A stretch of DNA of 64,000 nt from Henriciella mobilis (GTDB lineage Bacteria; Pseudomonadota; Alphaproteobacteria; Caulobacterales; Hyphomonadaceae). Within the stretch, counting starts at the first letter, position 1. Every line of letters begins with the position of its first letter. The notes beneath the pieces are model-generated. The model was not told the DNA's origin, searched no databases, and saw only the letters and a program-made list of their open reading frames with translations. The translations under genes were made by a program, and so were the position numbers. Location of the stretch: the NCBI RefSeq assembly GCF_003576315.1, contig NZ_QWFZ01000009.1, positions 51,211-115,210 of the forward strand, read 5' to 3'. This document shows positions 45,062 through 54,623 of the stretch, in pieces.

Positions 45062-45287
45062 ATCAACGTCCTTATTGCCCAGTGAAGCAACTTAAGGATG
45101 ATGAGTTTCAAACGGGTTAGGTTGCGAGCCGAGAGTCGCTAGAACGAATTAACTCAACTGACCCATGCGCTTGGTATCGTCCGTTTTTTCCCTATCACCC
45201 TGTTCACGGGGGCTGAACGACCCAGCATGGCCTGACCATGAACACCATCCATCCCACCCTCAGACACCCCGCCCTATACTTCCCGCC

Positions 45288-45878
45288 ATGAACCGGATGG
45301 GTGGATTTTGCGGGGAGGGGCTGGAGGCGGCTTCGGAGTTGCTGGCTGACGCGGCTGCGCGTGCGAAGCTTCATCTGCGGCCCGAGACGATCACCCGCAC
45401 AGCGGCCCGCAAGCTCCGGGCGAGCCTTGCCTTCGCCGAGCGGCTCATCCGGCGGCTGCTTGTCCTGCTCGCGCTTGAGGTCGAGCTTGCGCCCGCCGCC
45501 GCGCCCGCGCCACGAGACCAGGAGACCCGCACGGGTCTGCGCGCGCCTCGCGGCTTCCAATACCTGCCGGCTGAGTGCGCGCCGTCCGGCTTTCTCGACC
45601 CATGGGTGGACAGGCCGGAAAGCCAGGCCCGGAATCAGACTGAAATCATACCGCTTCTATACCGCTGGAAGACCCTCATGGCACTTCTGGAGGATCCGGA
45701 GCGCGCGGCCCGTCATATGGCAAGGCGCCTGCGGGCGGCGCGAAAATCTGGGGAGCTGGCGCCCTTCTGCTGGCCGGAAGACCGGCTGCACCGGCAGCCC
45801 GCACGGGCCGCGCTCGTCGCGGGCGCCCTGCCAGACCTGCTGAACCCGGCGCTCAAGGCCTGGTTCGATTCCAGCTGA
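45288..45878 (+). CDS. hypothetical protein, Arg/Ala/Leu-rich
   Basis: A 196-residue protein not recognised as a family. The N-terminal half is predicted helical (EGLEAASELLADAAARAKLHL, then AFAERLIRRLLVLLALEVEL). The C-terminal half is polar, with YRWKTLMALLEDPERAARHM. It reads like conserved hypothetical proteins of this bacterial group, but I cannot name one. The ATG at 45288 is chosen because it starts the helical region; an open frame further upstream is low-quality. GC content returns to the genomic level here after the endonuclease gene. Confidence 0.5.
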   Translation: MNRMGGFCGEGLEAASELLADAAARAKLHLRPETITRTAARKLRASLAFAERLIRRLLVLLALEVELAPAAAPAPRDQETRTGLRAPRGFQYLPAECAPSGFLDPWVDRPESQARNQTEIIPLLYRWKTLMALLEDPERAARHMARRLRAARKSGELAPFCWPEDRLHRQPARAALVAGALPDLLNPALKAWFDSS

Positions 45879-45943
45879 TCGCTTCGACAATCACACCGCA
45901 CTTGCCGCACTTCCGGAAGGGTGTGCGGCCGCAGGCGCTGGTT

Positions 45944-46798
45944 CTAGGCGCGGATGGCCTGGTGAATCGTCTTTAGTGTGCGCAGCAGCGGCTCGGCGCC
46001 CTCAAGCGGCAGGCAGCTCGGACCATCGCAGAGGGCCTTGTCCGGGTCGGGGTGGAATTCGAGGAAGACCCCGTCAGCGCCGGCGGCCACGGCTGACTTG
46101 GCAATGACCGCCACGCCCTCGCGCCGTCCGCCTGTCGATCCGCCAGCCGTGCGCGGGTCGGCGCCCGGCAGCTGGACCGCATGGGTCGCATCGATGGTGA
46201 CCGGAACGCCGAGCTGTTTCATCACCGGGATGCCCAGCATGTCGACGACGAGATTGTTGTACCCGAAAGAGGCGCCGCGTTCGCAAAGAATGGTCGGGTT
46301 TTTCGGCCCGGTGACCTCGCCGACCTTGGTGATGATGTTCTTGCAGTCCCAGGGCGCGAGGAACTGCGCCTTCTTGACGTGCAGCCAGCCATCGCGCGCT
46401 TTCACCGCCTCGGCCCCGGCCACGACAAGGTCGGTCTGGCGACAGAGAAAGGCCGGCACCTGGATGATCTCGGCGACCTCGGCCACCGGGGCGGCCTGTT
46501 CGGGCGTATGATAGTCGGTGATCACAGGCACGCCGAATTCGGCTTTCACGTCGGCGAGGATTTTCAGCCCCTCCTCGAGGCCCGGCCCGCGATAGGAACT
46601 GATCGAGGAGCGGTTCGCCTTGTCGAAGCTCGCCTTGAAGACGTAGGGCAGGCCAAGCTTGTCGCAGACGCCCTTCAGATGCTCGCAGATGCGCAGGGCC
46701 AGATCGCGGCTTTCCAGAACGTTCATCCCTGCCATGACGACCATCGGGTGACCTTCGCCAATCGACATTCCGTAGGGGGCGAGCTTGAGATCCGACAT
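45944..46798 (-). CDS. kdsA: 3-deoxy-8-phosphooctulonate synthase
   Basis: Condenses phosphoenolpyruvate and arabinose 5-phosphate to Kdo-8-phosphate, for the Kdo of LPS. The 284 residues contain AGMNVLESRDLALRICEHL, FKASFDKANRSS, RGPGLEEGL, VITDYHTPEQ, ILCERGASFGYNNLVVDM and the substrate loop DATHAVQLPG. Asn26 occupies the position that is Cys in metal-dependent enzymes, so this is the metal-independent (E. coli-like) class. It works with kdsD at 34074. It is divergent from the threonine ammonia-lyase gene. Confidence 0.97.
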   Translation of the reverse strand: MSDLKLAPYGMSIGEGHPMVVMAGMNVLESRDLALRICEHLKGVCDKLGLPYVFKASFDKANRSSISSYRGPGLEEGLKILADVKAEFGVPVITDYHTPEQAAPVAEVAEIIQVPAFLCRQTDLVVAGAEAVKARDGWLHVKKAQFLAPWDCKNIITKVGEVTGPKNPTILCERGASFGYNNLVVDMLGIPVMKQLGVPVTIDATHAVQLPGADPRTAGGSTGGRREGVAVIAKSAVAAGADGVFLEFHPDPDKALCDGPSCLPLEGAEPLLRTLKTIHQAIRA

Positions 46799-46931
46799 GG
46801 GCTGAGTCCTGTTGTTTCGCGTGCCTCGCGAATAGACAAGAGCGCCTCCCGCAGCAAGTCCACAACTACCGCTTGCCCTTGGGAACCGGGCTCAATAGGG
46901 TGCGCCGCGATCAACACGGGACCTCTGCGCG

Positions 46932-48146
46932 ATGAGCGAAAAACTGCCGATAAGCCTGGACGATGTCCGCGATGCCGCACGCGTCCTGGAAGGGCAGGTC
47001 GAGCGCACGCCGCTGCGCAAGTCGCGCACCTTGTCGGAGATCACCGGCGCCGAGGTCTGGATCAAGTTCGAGAACCTGCAGTTCACCGCCTCCTTCAAGG
47101 AACGCGGCGCGTTGAACAAGCTTTCGCGCCTGACCGATGCGGAAAAGGCGGCCGGGGTTATCGCAGCCTCTGCCGGCAACCATTCGCAAGGGGTCGCCTA
47201 TCATGGCCGGCGCCTCGGCATTCCGGTTACCATTACGATGCCCGTCACCACGCCGTTCAACAAGGTCGAGCACACCCGCGCCTTCGGGGCCCGCGTCCTG
47301 CTGGAGGGCAATACGTTCGACGAGGCGAAGGCCTATGCCGAAACCGTTCGCCAGCGCGAGGGCCTGACCTTCATCCATCCCTTTGACGATCCGCACATAA
47401 TGGCCGGGCAGGGCACGGCGGCCCTCGAAATGTTCGAGGATGGGCCGGATCTCGACATGCTCGTCGTGCCGATCGGCGGGGGCGGCCTGATTTCAGGCAG
47501 CGCCACCGTCGCAAAAGCGCTGAAGCCGGACATCAAGGTGATCGGCGTTCAGGCCGCGATGTATCCAAGCATGTATGCTGCCATAAAGGGCAGCGAAACG
47601 AAGTCCGGCGGCGCATCCATCGCCGAGGGCATCGCCGTAAAGCAGCCCGGCCACCTGACGGAAAAGGTCGTTCGTGCGCTTGTCGACGAAATTGTGCTGG
47701 CCGAGGAAGAGCACCTTGAGCGCGCGATCACCCTGTTTGCAGACGTCGAGAAGACGATCGCCGAAGGCGCTGGTGCCGCGGGCCTTGCCGCTATGCTGGC
47801 GCACCCGGCGAAGTTCACCGGCAAACGCGTCGGCCTAATCCTCTGTGGCGGCAATATCGATACCCGCCTGCTCGCCTCTGTTCTGACGCGCGCGCTGGTG
47901 CGGGAAAAGCGCCTGTCCAATATCCGCATCATCGGCGACGACCGCCCTGGCCTGCTGGCACTGGTCTCGAAGATCATCGGCGACAATGGCGCAAACATCA
48001 TGGAAGTCGCCCATAACAGGATCGCGCTCGATGTGCCCGCCAAAGGTGCCGAGTTCGACATCCTGATGGAAACGCGAGATGCCCAGCACACGCAGGAAAT
48101 CATCGACGCGCTGGCCCAGGCCGGCTATCCGCCGAGACGAAACTGA
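46932..48146 (+). CDS. threonine ammonia-lyase with ACT domain
   Basis: PLP enzyme converting threonine to 2-oxobutanoate and ammonia. The 404-residue protein is of the TdcB/short IlvA type, with a fold-type II catalytic domain (1-320) and one C-terminal ACT domain (about 325-400, RLSNIRIIGDDRPGLLALVS). The PLP-binding Lys56 is in FTASFKERGALN, SAGNHSQGVAYH contacts the carboxylate, and the phosphate loop is VPIGGGGLISG. The ACT domain suggests amino-acid feedback. The start is ATG 46932, divergent from kdsA with 133 bases between. Confidence 0.93.
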   Translation: MSEKLPISLDDVRDAARVLEGQVERTPLRKSRTLSEITGAEVWIKFENLQFTASFKERGALNKLSRLTDAEKAAGVIAASAGNHSQGVAYHGRRLGIPVTITMPVTTPFNKVEHTRAFGARVLLEGNTFDEAKAYAETVRQREGLTFIHPFDDPHIMAGQGTAALEMFEDGPDLDMLVVPIGGGGLISGSATVAKALKPDIKVIGVQAAMYPSMYAAIKGSETKSGGASIAEGIAVKQPGHLTEKVVRALVDEIVLAEEEHLERAITLFADVEKTIAEGAGAAGLAAMLAHPAKFTGKRVGLILCGGNIDTRLLASVLTRALVREKRLSNIRIIGDDRPGLLALVSKIIGDNGANIMEVAHNRIALDVPAKGAEFDILMETRDAQHTQEIIDALAQAGYPPRRN

Positions 48147-48178
48147 CCCCCAAGACGCGGCTATCACAGGACCTCACT

Positions 48179-49051
48179 ATGAAAGCTCTCCGCACGTTCG
48201 CCCTCGCCCTGACCGCCGCGACGCTCGCTGCCTGCGGTGGTTCACCGAGCACTGATTTCGACAGCTTCTTCCCATGGGATCCCGATCGCGCGGATGTCCA
48301 GGAGGCGAAGAACGGCCTGCAATACGTCGTGGTCGAGGAAGGCCCGGAAGATGGCGCATCGCCCGGCATATCCTCAACGGTCCAGGTTTTCTATGAAGGC
48401 CGGCTTACGGATGGCACCGTGTTCGATGGAAACTTCGGAACCGGCCAGCCGGCCATTTTCGGTGTCGGCCAGGTTATCCCCGGCTGGACGCAGGGCCTGC
48501 AGCTGATGTCCGAGGGCGATGAGTATGTGTTCTACATTCCCTCCGAGATCGGCTACGGCCAGAACCCGCGCCCAGGCAGCAAGATCAAGCCGGGCGACGA
48601 CCTCATCTTCCGGGTGAAGCTGGAAAAGGTGTTTGTACCAAAGCCCGCCGATGAGGCGGCCTGGGACAAGTACACGCCTTGGGACTCCAGCCATGAAGAC
48701 GTGCAGAAAACCGATTCAGGCCTCGAATACGTTGTCCTCGAAAGCGGCCCGGAGGACGGCGCAAAACCGCTCCCGAGTGATACAGTTGTGGTCCTCTATG
48801 AGGGCCGGTTTGCCGAGTCCGGCGAGGTTTTCGACAGCGCCTACCAGCGCGGCGAGCCGATCATGTTCTCGGCCAGCGGGGTCATCCCCGGCTGGAAGGA
48901 AGCGCTTTCGATGATGCGGCCCGGCGATCACTGGCTGCTGCATGTGCCGTCCGATATCGCCTACGGGGAACGCGGGCACCCGGCCGGCATACCGCCGAAT
49001 GCTGACCTGAATTTCGAGGTGGAACTGATCGATGTTCTCTCGTCCAACTAG
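48179..49051 (+). CDS. lipoprotein with two FKBP-type PPIase domains
   Basis: A 290-residue exported peptidyl-prolyl isomerase. The signal ends in the lipobox LAAC, so it should be membrane-anchored in the periplasm. Two FKBP domains follow (about 50-150 and 190-288), each starting from a W-D-x-D/S-x2-x-DVQ linker (DPDRADVQEAKNG and DSSHEDVQKTDSG). The active-site strings are VFYEGRLTDGTVFDGN with GQVIPGWTQGL, and VLYEGRFAESGEVFDS with GVIPGWKEAL. The internal similarity shows a duplication. It follows the lyase by 32 bases and ends abutting a convergent pseudogene. Confidence 0.9.
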   Translation: MKALRTFALALTAATLAACGGSPSTDFDSFFPWDPDRADVQEAKNGLQYVVVEEGPEDGASPGISSTVQVFYEGRLTDGTVFDGNFGTGQPAIFGVGQVIPGWTQGLQLMSEGDEYVFYIPSEIGYGQNPRPGSKIKPGDDLIFRVKLEKVFVPKPADEAAWDKYTPWDSSHEDVQKTDSGLEYVVLESGPEDGAKPLPSDTVVVLYEGRFAESGEVFDSAYQRGEPIMFSASGVIPGWKEALSMMRPGDHWLLHVPSDIAYGERGHPAGIPPNADLNFEVELIDVLSSN

Positions 49052-50196
49052 TTTTTGAAGGCGGCGACGTCCTGGACGATTCGGTCTTGGTCGACCTCCG
49101 AGAGATAGTGATGCACCGACAGGGACATCATGGCGCTTGCAAGCTTCTCCGTTTTGGGCAGGCCGCCTGGACCGGTCGGGAAGTCGCGATAAGCGACATT
49201 GGTGTGCATCGGCAAAGGATACTAGACCGCGCTCGGAACGCCCTAGCCTCTCAGATGCGCCAGCAGGCCGTCGAGGTTGGCATGCTCAATCGTTTGCTGC
49301 GCCCAGGTGCACATAATGCTGTCGTCCAAGTTGGGCAACAAGATGACATACGGCGCGAGCAGCTCATTGTAGCGCGCGGCAATCGCGTTCCGCTTCTCGA
49401 TCTCGTTGGCAAGGATAGCGAGCTTCTCAATCAGGGTCGCTGCATAAATCGAGTAGACGCGAATTAATGCCGACGCGCATATTCAGATACTTCGGCTTAT
49501 GCTCGAAGCTCGCGCCGTCCTTGTCGGAAGCGGTCGCCTTGCCGTGGACGCACAGGGAAGCGATTCGTTCGGCAAGCTCAGCATTATTGGTGACGACAGC
49601 CCCCCATCACCATAGCCAAGCGGCTTAGCCGGGAAAAAACTAGTGGTGACGATGTCGGCCCAGTCTGACGGGTGCTTGCCGCCGATTGTCGTGCCGAAGC
49701 CTTGCGCGCTGTCGGCGACAAGCTTCAGGCCGTATTTGTCAGCAATCTTACGCAGGCGCGGATGTTCCGCCGCCTAGCCAAACAGGTCGACCGCAATGAT
49801 GACTTTCGGGGCGAGCTTGCGCTCGTTGATGACCTGTTCGATCGAGGTTTCGAGATGGTCGGCATCCAGGTTGAACGTGTCCGGCTCGACATCGACGAAG
49901 AACGGGGTGGCGCCGAGACACGGAATGACTTCGGCGGTCGCGCAGAAGGTACAGGACGGGCAGAGCACTGCATCGCCCGCACGATGCCCCCCAAGCCAGC
50001 AGCGACAGAGCCAGCGCGTCTGTGCCGTTGGCGCCGCCACGCGCATGTTTCGCGCCTGAGAACTCAACCAGCTGCTTCTCGAAGGTCGCGACCTCCGGGC
50101 CCATAACGAATATGCCCGACTCGAGCACGCCCGCAATGGGGCATTTAGCTTGTCACCGATCCGCGCGCGCTGAGCCTGAAGGTCGATGAATTGCAT
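49048..50196 (-). pseudogene. decayed DegT/DnrJ/EryC1/StrS sugar aminotransferase
   Basis: Read on the minus strand, the region encodes in pieces a full-length PLP sugar aminotransferase of the nucleotide-sugar family (about 383 codons, normal size). It starts MQFIDLQAQRARIGDKLNA, then gives VMGPEVATFEKQLVEFSGAKH, FFVDVEPDTFNLDADHLE, VIIAVDLFG and the PLP-lysine segment SFFPAKPLG. The rest continues to VDQDRIVQDVAAFKN. About four frameshifts (near 50140, 50000, 49615 and 49460) interrupt it. At least three in-frame stops do too: TAG after VDLFG, TAG after HLRG and TAG in GVPSAV*YPLP. The first looks like CAG to TAG. It is certainly nonfunctional as written; the frame-shift number is my hand count. 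Confidence 0.85.
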
Positions 50197-50562
50197 AATC
50201 GGATATTCCGTTTGGGCTACGAATCTGGATTCGTCGGGGTGCTGTCTCACAGATGGCCAGCCACACGGACAATTCACAAATTCACTTCGCTTGTTTCATC
50301 AAACGGACCGGAAGCCGACCTATGATAGAAGTCCGCTTCTCTTACTTGTAGAACCTCAGCACCAATTGATCGATTCTCCCCGGCCCCAGTGTCTTTCGTG
50401 TGTAATCGGTTGACACTGAAATAATTTTTAGCGCTTCTGGTATTGATCCGAACAATGCGACGTTGATTGGCATTCCCGGCTATTAATCGCTTTAAAACTT
50501 TGTCTGCCCTTGGTAAACACGAAGCGTGAGGCGCAATTCCAGTACCCGGGGGCAATGGAGAA
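50197..50562. other. 366-base AT-rich gap
   Basis: No gene, repeat or terminator is supported between the decayed aminotransferase and the small NTF2-like frame. The sequence is clearly richer in A and T than the flanking housekeeping genes, and a TTGACA at 50410 lacks a matching -10 box. It probably carries the promoter of the next gene and remnants of a rearranged junction. Confidence 0.5.
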
Positions 50563-50913
50563 ATGGCTGCACAGAAATGCTTTGAGATATTTCACCACTA
50601 TTTGAAGACCGGCGACGCCACGCAGATGCTTTCGCTCGCCGACAGCGTTGAAATCTTCGGGTCTAGCAGTATCGGAGATGGAAAGACGTATATCGGACAT
50701 CGAGCGCCGGACAAGTTCCGGGAGTGCCTCAACGGCGCCGGACAAAGGCGGATCGCTCAGGACATCAATATCTGCCATGCCGATATTGAGAGCAATCGCG
50801 GTACTTATGTCTTCGAGATCGGCCGCGGACGTTCGAGGAAACGGCACATTCTCGTTTTGGGCACAAAATCCGGGAAACTGACGACATTCCACGAGGCTCC
50901 GGTCAGCTTTTGA
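50563..50913 (+). CDS. small NTF2-like/SnoaL-like protein, hypothetical
   Basis: A 116-residue frame. FEIFHHYLKTGDATQMLSLA is like the first helices of an NTF2-fold cone. The following FGSSSIGDGKTYIGHRAPDKF and later alternating strands (GTYVFEIGRGRS, HILVLGTKSGKLTTF) fit the beta-sheet, but the similarity is weak. A GGAG lies 6 bases before the ATG. An overlapping frame on the other strand is longer but lacks family character. It converges on the glycosyltransferase gene at 50943. Confidence 0.45.
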   Translation: MAAQKCFEIFHHYLKTGDATQMLSLADSVEIFGSSSIGDGKTYIGHRAPDKFRECLNGAGQRRIAQDINICHADIESNRGTYVFEIGRGRSRKRHILVLGTKSGKLTTFHEAPVSF

Positions 50914-50942
50914 GAATGTCGGGTCAGGGATCACTATCGCGA

Positions 50943-53528
50943 TCAGCCTTTTGCTGCAGCCGCCTGGTCAGCTTGAATGCGCTCGAAATGGCCCCTGACC
51001 GTTTGGGCGACCCGGGAGATTGAGTATTCACGCTCGATAAAGGCTTTCGCAATTTTCGCCTTACCTTGAGCGTCTTTCTGATTGGTGTAGACGTGGCGCA
51101 TGAGTTCGGCGGCGTGACCAAGATCGGGATCCGCCCAGACCTGATCCTCCGACTGTGGATACTCTCCTGGTCGAACCGGAATGAGCTCATACTTTACAGG
51201 ATAGCCGTATTCTGGCTTGAGGTAGTCGCGATTTCCGGAATAGTCGGTTGCGATAACCGGTTTTGCCAGCTGCATGCACTCAGCAATGTTCATGCCGAAG
51301 CCTTCCGAGCGATGTAGCGAAACATAGGCGTCGCACAGGCGCTGCAGGGCGGCATACCGCTCATTGCTCAACGGGACATCGATCAGGATGACGCGTTCGT
51401 CCACCTGCAGCTGGGTGACCAGCTGGCGTTCGGCTTCGTTCTGCTCCAGCCCGCTATGCAGCTTCACCACGAGACGCGGACCGCTGCGGGCGTCGGTATC
51501 GGGAAAGGCCCTTCGAAACGCTTCATAGGCGGCAAGCGGATTTTTTCGCGCCATGAAGGATTTCAGATCTAGGGAACACAGGAACAGGAATTGGTCTGCG
51601 GGCAAGCTGAAGCCGACGCGGCTCTCTCCGGAGTCACGCCGCTTCGGAATCGGGTGTGGCACGACATTCACCGGCTTCGTTGTCTTCGCCGCAACGGACT
51701 GTTTCACAAACTCCGACGGCACCCAGACTTCATGGACATAGTCGAGCGCCGTGCGCCATGTGTCCGGGAACTTCGCCAGCTCCCACGCCCAATAGCCAAT
51801 CCGGTAGCGTCCACGCAGCCATTCTGCGGGCTGTTCGTCGAGCTTCACCTGGATCTGGTCGGCATTCACGTGGAAGAGAAGGCAGTTGAAAGGTGACGCG
51901 CCGTGCGTGACGTCACCCGGAAGGACCGCCGCCTCGGACGCATGGCCATTCGTTCTTAAGGGATGCAACGTCGTTTTGATGCCGGCTTCATCGAGAACGC
52001 GCGCCATGCGGCGTGCGCCTTCGCCGACACCGCTGACCGCGCTGAAGTACCCGAAAAGGCCAAGGCCGGGTTGCAGCGACCTGTCAGTCCGCTCGCCCGC
52101 CGCGATTTGCGCGCCCCGGGCAGCGTGACCCGAGGCCTTTCGGATCAACACGTCGCGGATTCTGACGCGCACGTCGTGTGGAAGCTTGCGGTAAGCTGTC
52201 CTCAGACGGCTCTGCTGCCCGATTACAGCTCGTGCAAACCAGCGTGTTACCGATGAGCTTTCAGCACCATTCGCCGCCAACGCATGATCGGCAGAGATAG
52301 CCGTTCGAACGGACTCGTAGGCGGCTGGAGGCAGTCCGTACTCGCGCTCAGCAGCACTCAGAAACCAGACGCAAAACGCCCGCCGCCCCGCGGCGTCAGC
52401 GATGCTGAATGAACGGCTGAGATCCGGCCTTTCCTTCCAGATACGGCTCATCGCGCGACTGATTGGCAGGCGACCGCCCTGCATGTCATCGGCCGGCTCT
52501 TCCAGCAGACTGAAGTCTGGAGCAAATGCAATGTCGCGTTCGACGGCTGACGGCGGAAGAGCGTCGGCATACACTCTGCGAGCCAGGCCGGGAATCGGCT
52601 GACCGTCGGTGTAGGTGGCGTAACTGTAGGGCAGATCCTTGAATTCATTGTGTCCGTGCTCTGCCAATTTGCCCAGATAGGTCTCGAGCAGGTCCTTCAG
52701 GTCCCCGATATCGTCGACCCCGAAGCGGTTCTGGTGTTTAGAGAAAACTGTGGGGTCACCTGGCACGACACCGCTGAAGTGAAAGAAGTGTAGATCGCCG
52801 CCCTTCACAACCCATTTGCCACCCGCATGCGATACAGGCCGAGAGGGCAGGTTCCAGTAGGCAACATTGTATCCGGGGTGCCTCAGGATCGTGGTCCGGT
52901 CCGCATAGCTTGGCGCCAGGTCCATGAACTTCTGGTCCACGAACAACCCATTCTCAAGATCGACCCGGCAATCTGCCAGCATGCGGCGGTGCCACCACTC
53001 CAGAAGCCTGCGAGAGGACGTCGCCGATGAGAACGACCCAAAGCCGAGATTGTAGGCACCTGTCCGCATCAGCCGCAGGTCGTCCGGGTCAAGCCCGTCC
53101 TCAAGCGGCACCGTTGAATGAGGCGTCAGCACAACATCGGCGCCGTCATCGTGAGCCTTGCAAACGTGTTTGAGGGGTTTGACAACAAAAATGTCCGGAT
53201 CGAGATATGTCACGCGATCGAAGCCGCGCTCCATCAGATGAAGGATGGCGGCCGGCTTTACGGCGGTGTTGAGCTCCATCACCGAATAGCGGAAGGCCAT
53301 GTCCCAGAATTCCGGAATACCAAGATCGCTGGCTAGAATGACCGGAAACTCAAGCGAAGCAGCCACATCATCGGGCAGCTGGTCATCAACAAGAACGAGA
53401 AAGAAGCACTTGCCGGCCCTTGGGTCCGCCGTATTGAGAGAGGCGAACAAGGTTTTCGCATAAGCGAGATAGTTCGCGGAGCAGATTGTAAACCAGGCAT
53501 GCTTGACTGATGGCATCAATTCACTCAA
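50943..53528 (-). CDS. bifunctional glycosyltransferase, GT8-like + GT4
   Basis: An 861-residue fusion. The N-terminal part (about 5-320) is a GT-A fold resembling family 8: FTICSANYLAYAKTLFASL starts it, and YLDPDIFVV gives a D-x-D metal motif at 110-112. A helical linker with basic residues spans about 330-480. The C-terminal part (about 485-855) is a GT-B family 4 enzyme with GYFSAVSGVGEGARRMARVL, HRSEGFGMNIAECMQLAKPV and the donor-site Glu. Two transfers in one chain suggest consecutive linkages in a surface glycan. The sugars are unknown. It is downstream of, and same-strand with, the sulfotransferase at 53640, which starts the minus-strand group. Confidence 0.85.
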   Translation of the reverse strand: MSELMPSVKHAWFTICSANYLAYAKTLFASLNTADPRAGKCFFLVLVDDQLPDDVAASLEFPVILASDLGIPEFWDMAFRYSVMELNTAVKPAAILHLMERGFDRVTYLDPDIFVVKPLKHVCKAHDDGADVVLTPHSTVPLEDGLDPDDLRLMRTGAYNLGFGSFSSATSSRRLLEWWHRRMLADCRVDLENGLFVDQKFMDLAPSYADRTTILRHPGYNVAYWNLPSRPVSHAGGKWVVKGGDLHFFHFSGVVPGDPTVFSKHQNRFGVDDIGDLKDLLETYLGKLAEHGHNEFKDLPYSYATYTDGQPIPGLARRVYADALPPSAVERDIAFAPDFSLLEEPADDMQGGRLPISRAMSRIWKERPDLSRSFSIADAAGRRAFCVWFLSAAEREYGLPPAAYESVRTAISADHALAANGAESSSVTRWFARAVIGQQSRLRTAYRKLPHDVRVRIRDVLIRKASGHAARGAQIAAGERTDRSLQPGLGLFGYFSAVSGVGEGARRMARVLDEAGIKTTLHPLRTNGHASEAAVLPGDVTHGASPFNCLLFHVNADQIQVKLDEQPAEWLRGRYRIGYWAWELAKFPDTWRTALDYVHEVWVPSEFVKQSVAAKTTKPVNVVPHPIPKRRDSGESRVGFSLPADQFLFLCSLDLKSFMARKNPLAAYEAFRRAFPDTDARSGPRLVVKLHSGLEQNEAERQLVTQLQVDERVILIDVPLSNERYAALQRLCDAYVSLHRSEGFGMNIAECMQLAKPVIATDYSGNRDYLKPEYGYPVKYELIPVRPGEYPQSEDQVWADPDLGHAAELMRHVYTNQKDAQGKAKIAKAFIEREYSISRVAQTVRGHFERIQADQAAAAKG

Positions 53529-53639
53529 CGGCTGAAGAGACAGGTTAGCTGATCGACGCGATCATGCTCGCGACTGAAGCGCAGCATTAGCCAGTGAGAT
53601 GCGCGCTTGCAACTCGGTAACTGGACTGGAACGCCTTCG

Positions 53640-54476
53640 CTAAAGATACCCGTAGCGCACAAAGTCTTCCACGAAATACTTCCGCAGCTGGGCTCCAACG
53701 GGGTCAGTGGCGAACTCTTCAAGCGTCGGCTCAACCACCTTGAAATGGGCACTCCGGCGCACCGGGATACCTGCATCGAATATTGAGATGGCCGGGCGTG
53801 GCGCGATAACGGTCTTGGCGTGATGGTGCCGCGATTCAAACATCTCAGCCTTGCCAGCGGAAGATTGCAGTCCGAACTCCGCCTCCAGGGCATTCATGCC
53901 TTGCTGGCCGGCCTCGATCTGATGGACGCGAACATCGAAGTTCGTCTCAGACGTCATGAATTGCTGGCGCAGATGCAGATCAAGCGTGTTCTGGCGCTGC
54001 GCCACAAGCCAATCAACGAACTGCCGGAATGTGAAAGTGTACTCCACTTCCTGCGCGTACCCGGTGACATATTCCACGACAAGCTTGCGGTAAATCCGCG
54101 TCCAGTGATGAGGTTCCTTGACAATCTTCGGATTGCACAATTCGAGATAACCACTGAATGCTCGGCGGTAGGGATTTCGCACAAACTTGATGACGGGTTT
54201 TCCCTCGGCGATTGCGTCCAGACATCCCTTCAAATAGCCGCGGCGCGCCTTGAACTTCTCATTCTCATAATTGTGGACCCAAGGATGATAGGCCGTCGCT
54301 TCCTCAAGCAGCCCGACCTGCCAGAAAAACCACTTCGCAAGCGATGTGCAGCCTGACTTTTCAGACCACATGATCACGAATGGAAAATCGTTATGATACA
54401 GCGGAATTCGGTAGGGTATTTTGATCTGGTCGGCTGCTTCCTGGTTCGCCGGATCAGCGTCAGTTTCAGCAGACAT
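53640..54476 (-). CDS. sulfotransferase (family 2-like)
   Basis: A 278-residue cytoplasmic or membrane-associated sulfotransferase that would move sulfate from PAPS to a glycan hydroxyl. The 5'-phosphosulfate loop is WSEKSGCTSLAKWFF (37-51). The 3'-phosphate site is KFVRNPYRRAFSGYLEL (97-113), with the conserved Arg and Ser. The rest is helical with tail residues RYGYL. It precedes the GT8/GT4 gene on the same strand with 111 bases between. It is the first of three sulfotransferase genes in the locus. Substrate inferred only from context. Confidence 0.85.
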   Translation of the reverse strand: MSAETDADPANQEAADQIKIPYRIPLYHNDFPFVIMWSEKSGCTSLAKWFFWQVGLLEEATAYHPWVHNYENEKFKARRGYLKGCLDAIAEGKPVIKFVRNPYRRAFSGYLELCNPKIVKEPHHWTRIYRKLVVEYVTGYAQEVEYTFTFRQFVDWLVAQRQNTLDLHLRQQFMTSETNFDVRVHQIEAGQQGMNALEAEFGLQSSAGKAEMFESRHHHAKTVIAPRPAISIFDAGIPVRRSAHFKVVEPTLEEFATDPVGAQLRKYFVEDFVRYGYL

Positions 54477-54623
54477 ACGATACCTTTGCCACGAATTGCG
54501 AAATCTACTCAGTGCCTGTAGGACGGAGCAGTAAAGCGTGCTTCAAAGGAGCGCAAGAGCGAACACCGGTGCAGGCGTCAGTGAGGGAATGGCGTCCGGC
54601 GTTCAATTTGGGTAATCTGGGCG

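Noticed and set aside
50410..50438. TTGACA as a sigma-70 promoter
   Set aside because: At 17-base spacing the -10 position reads GCTTCT, far from consensus; a lone TTGACA in an AT-rich gap is weak evidence.
50428..50934. Minus-strand 168-codon frame overlapping the NTF2-like frame
   Set aside because: No family resemblance, runs into the region just before the GT8/GT4 stop, and the plus-strand frame has the better start site.
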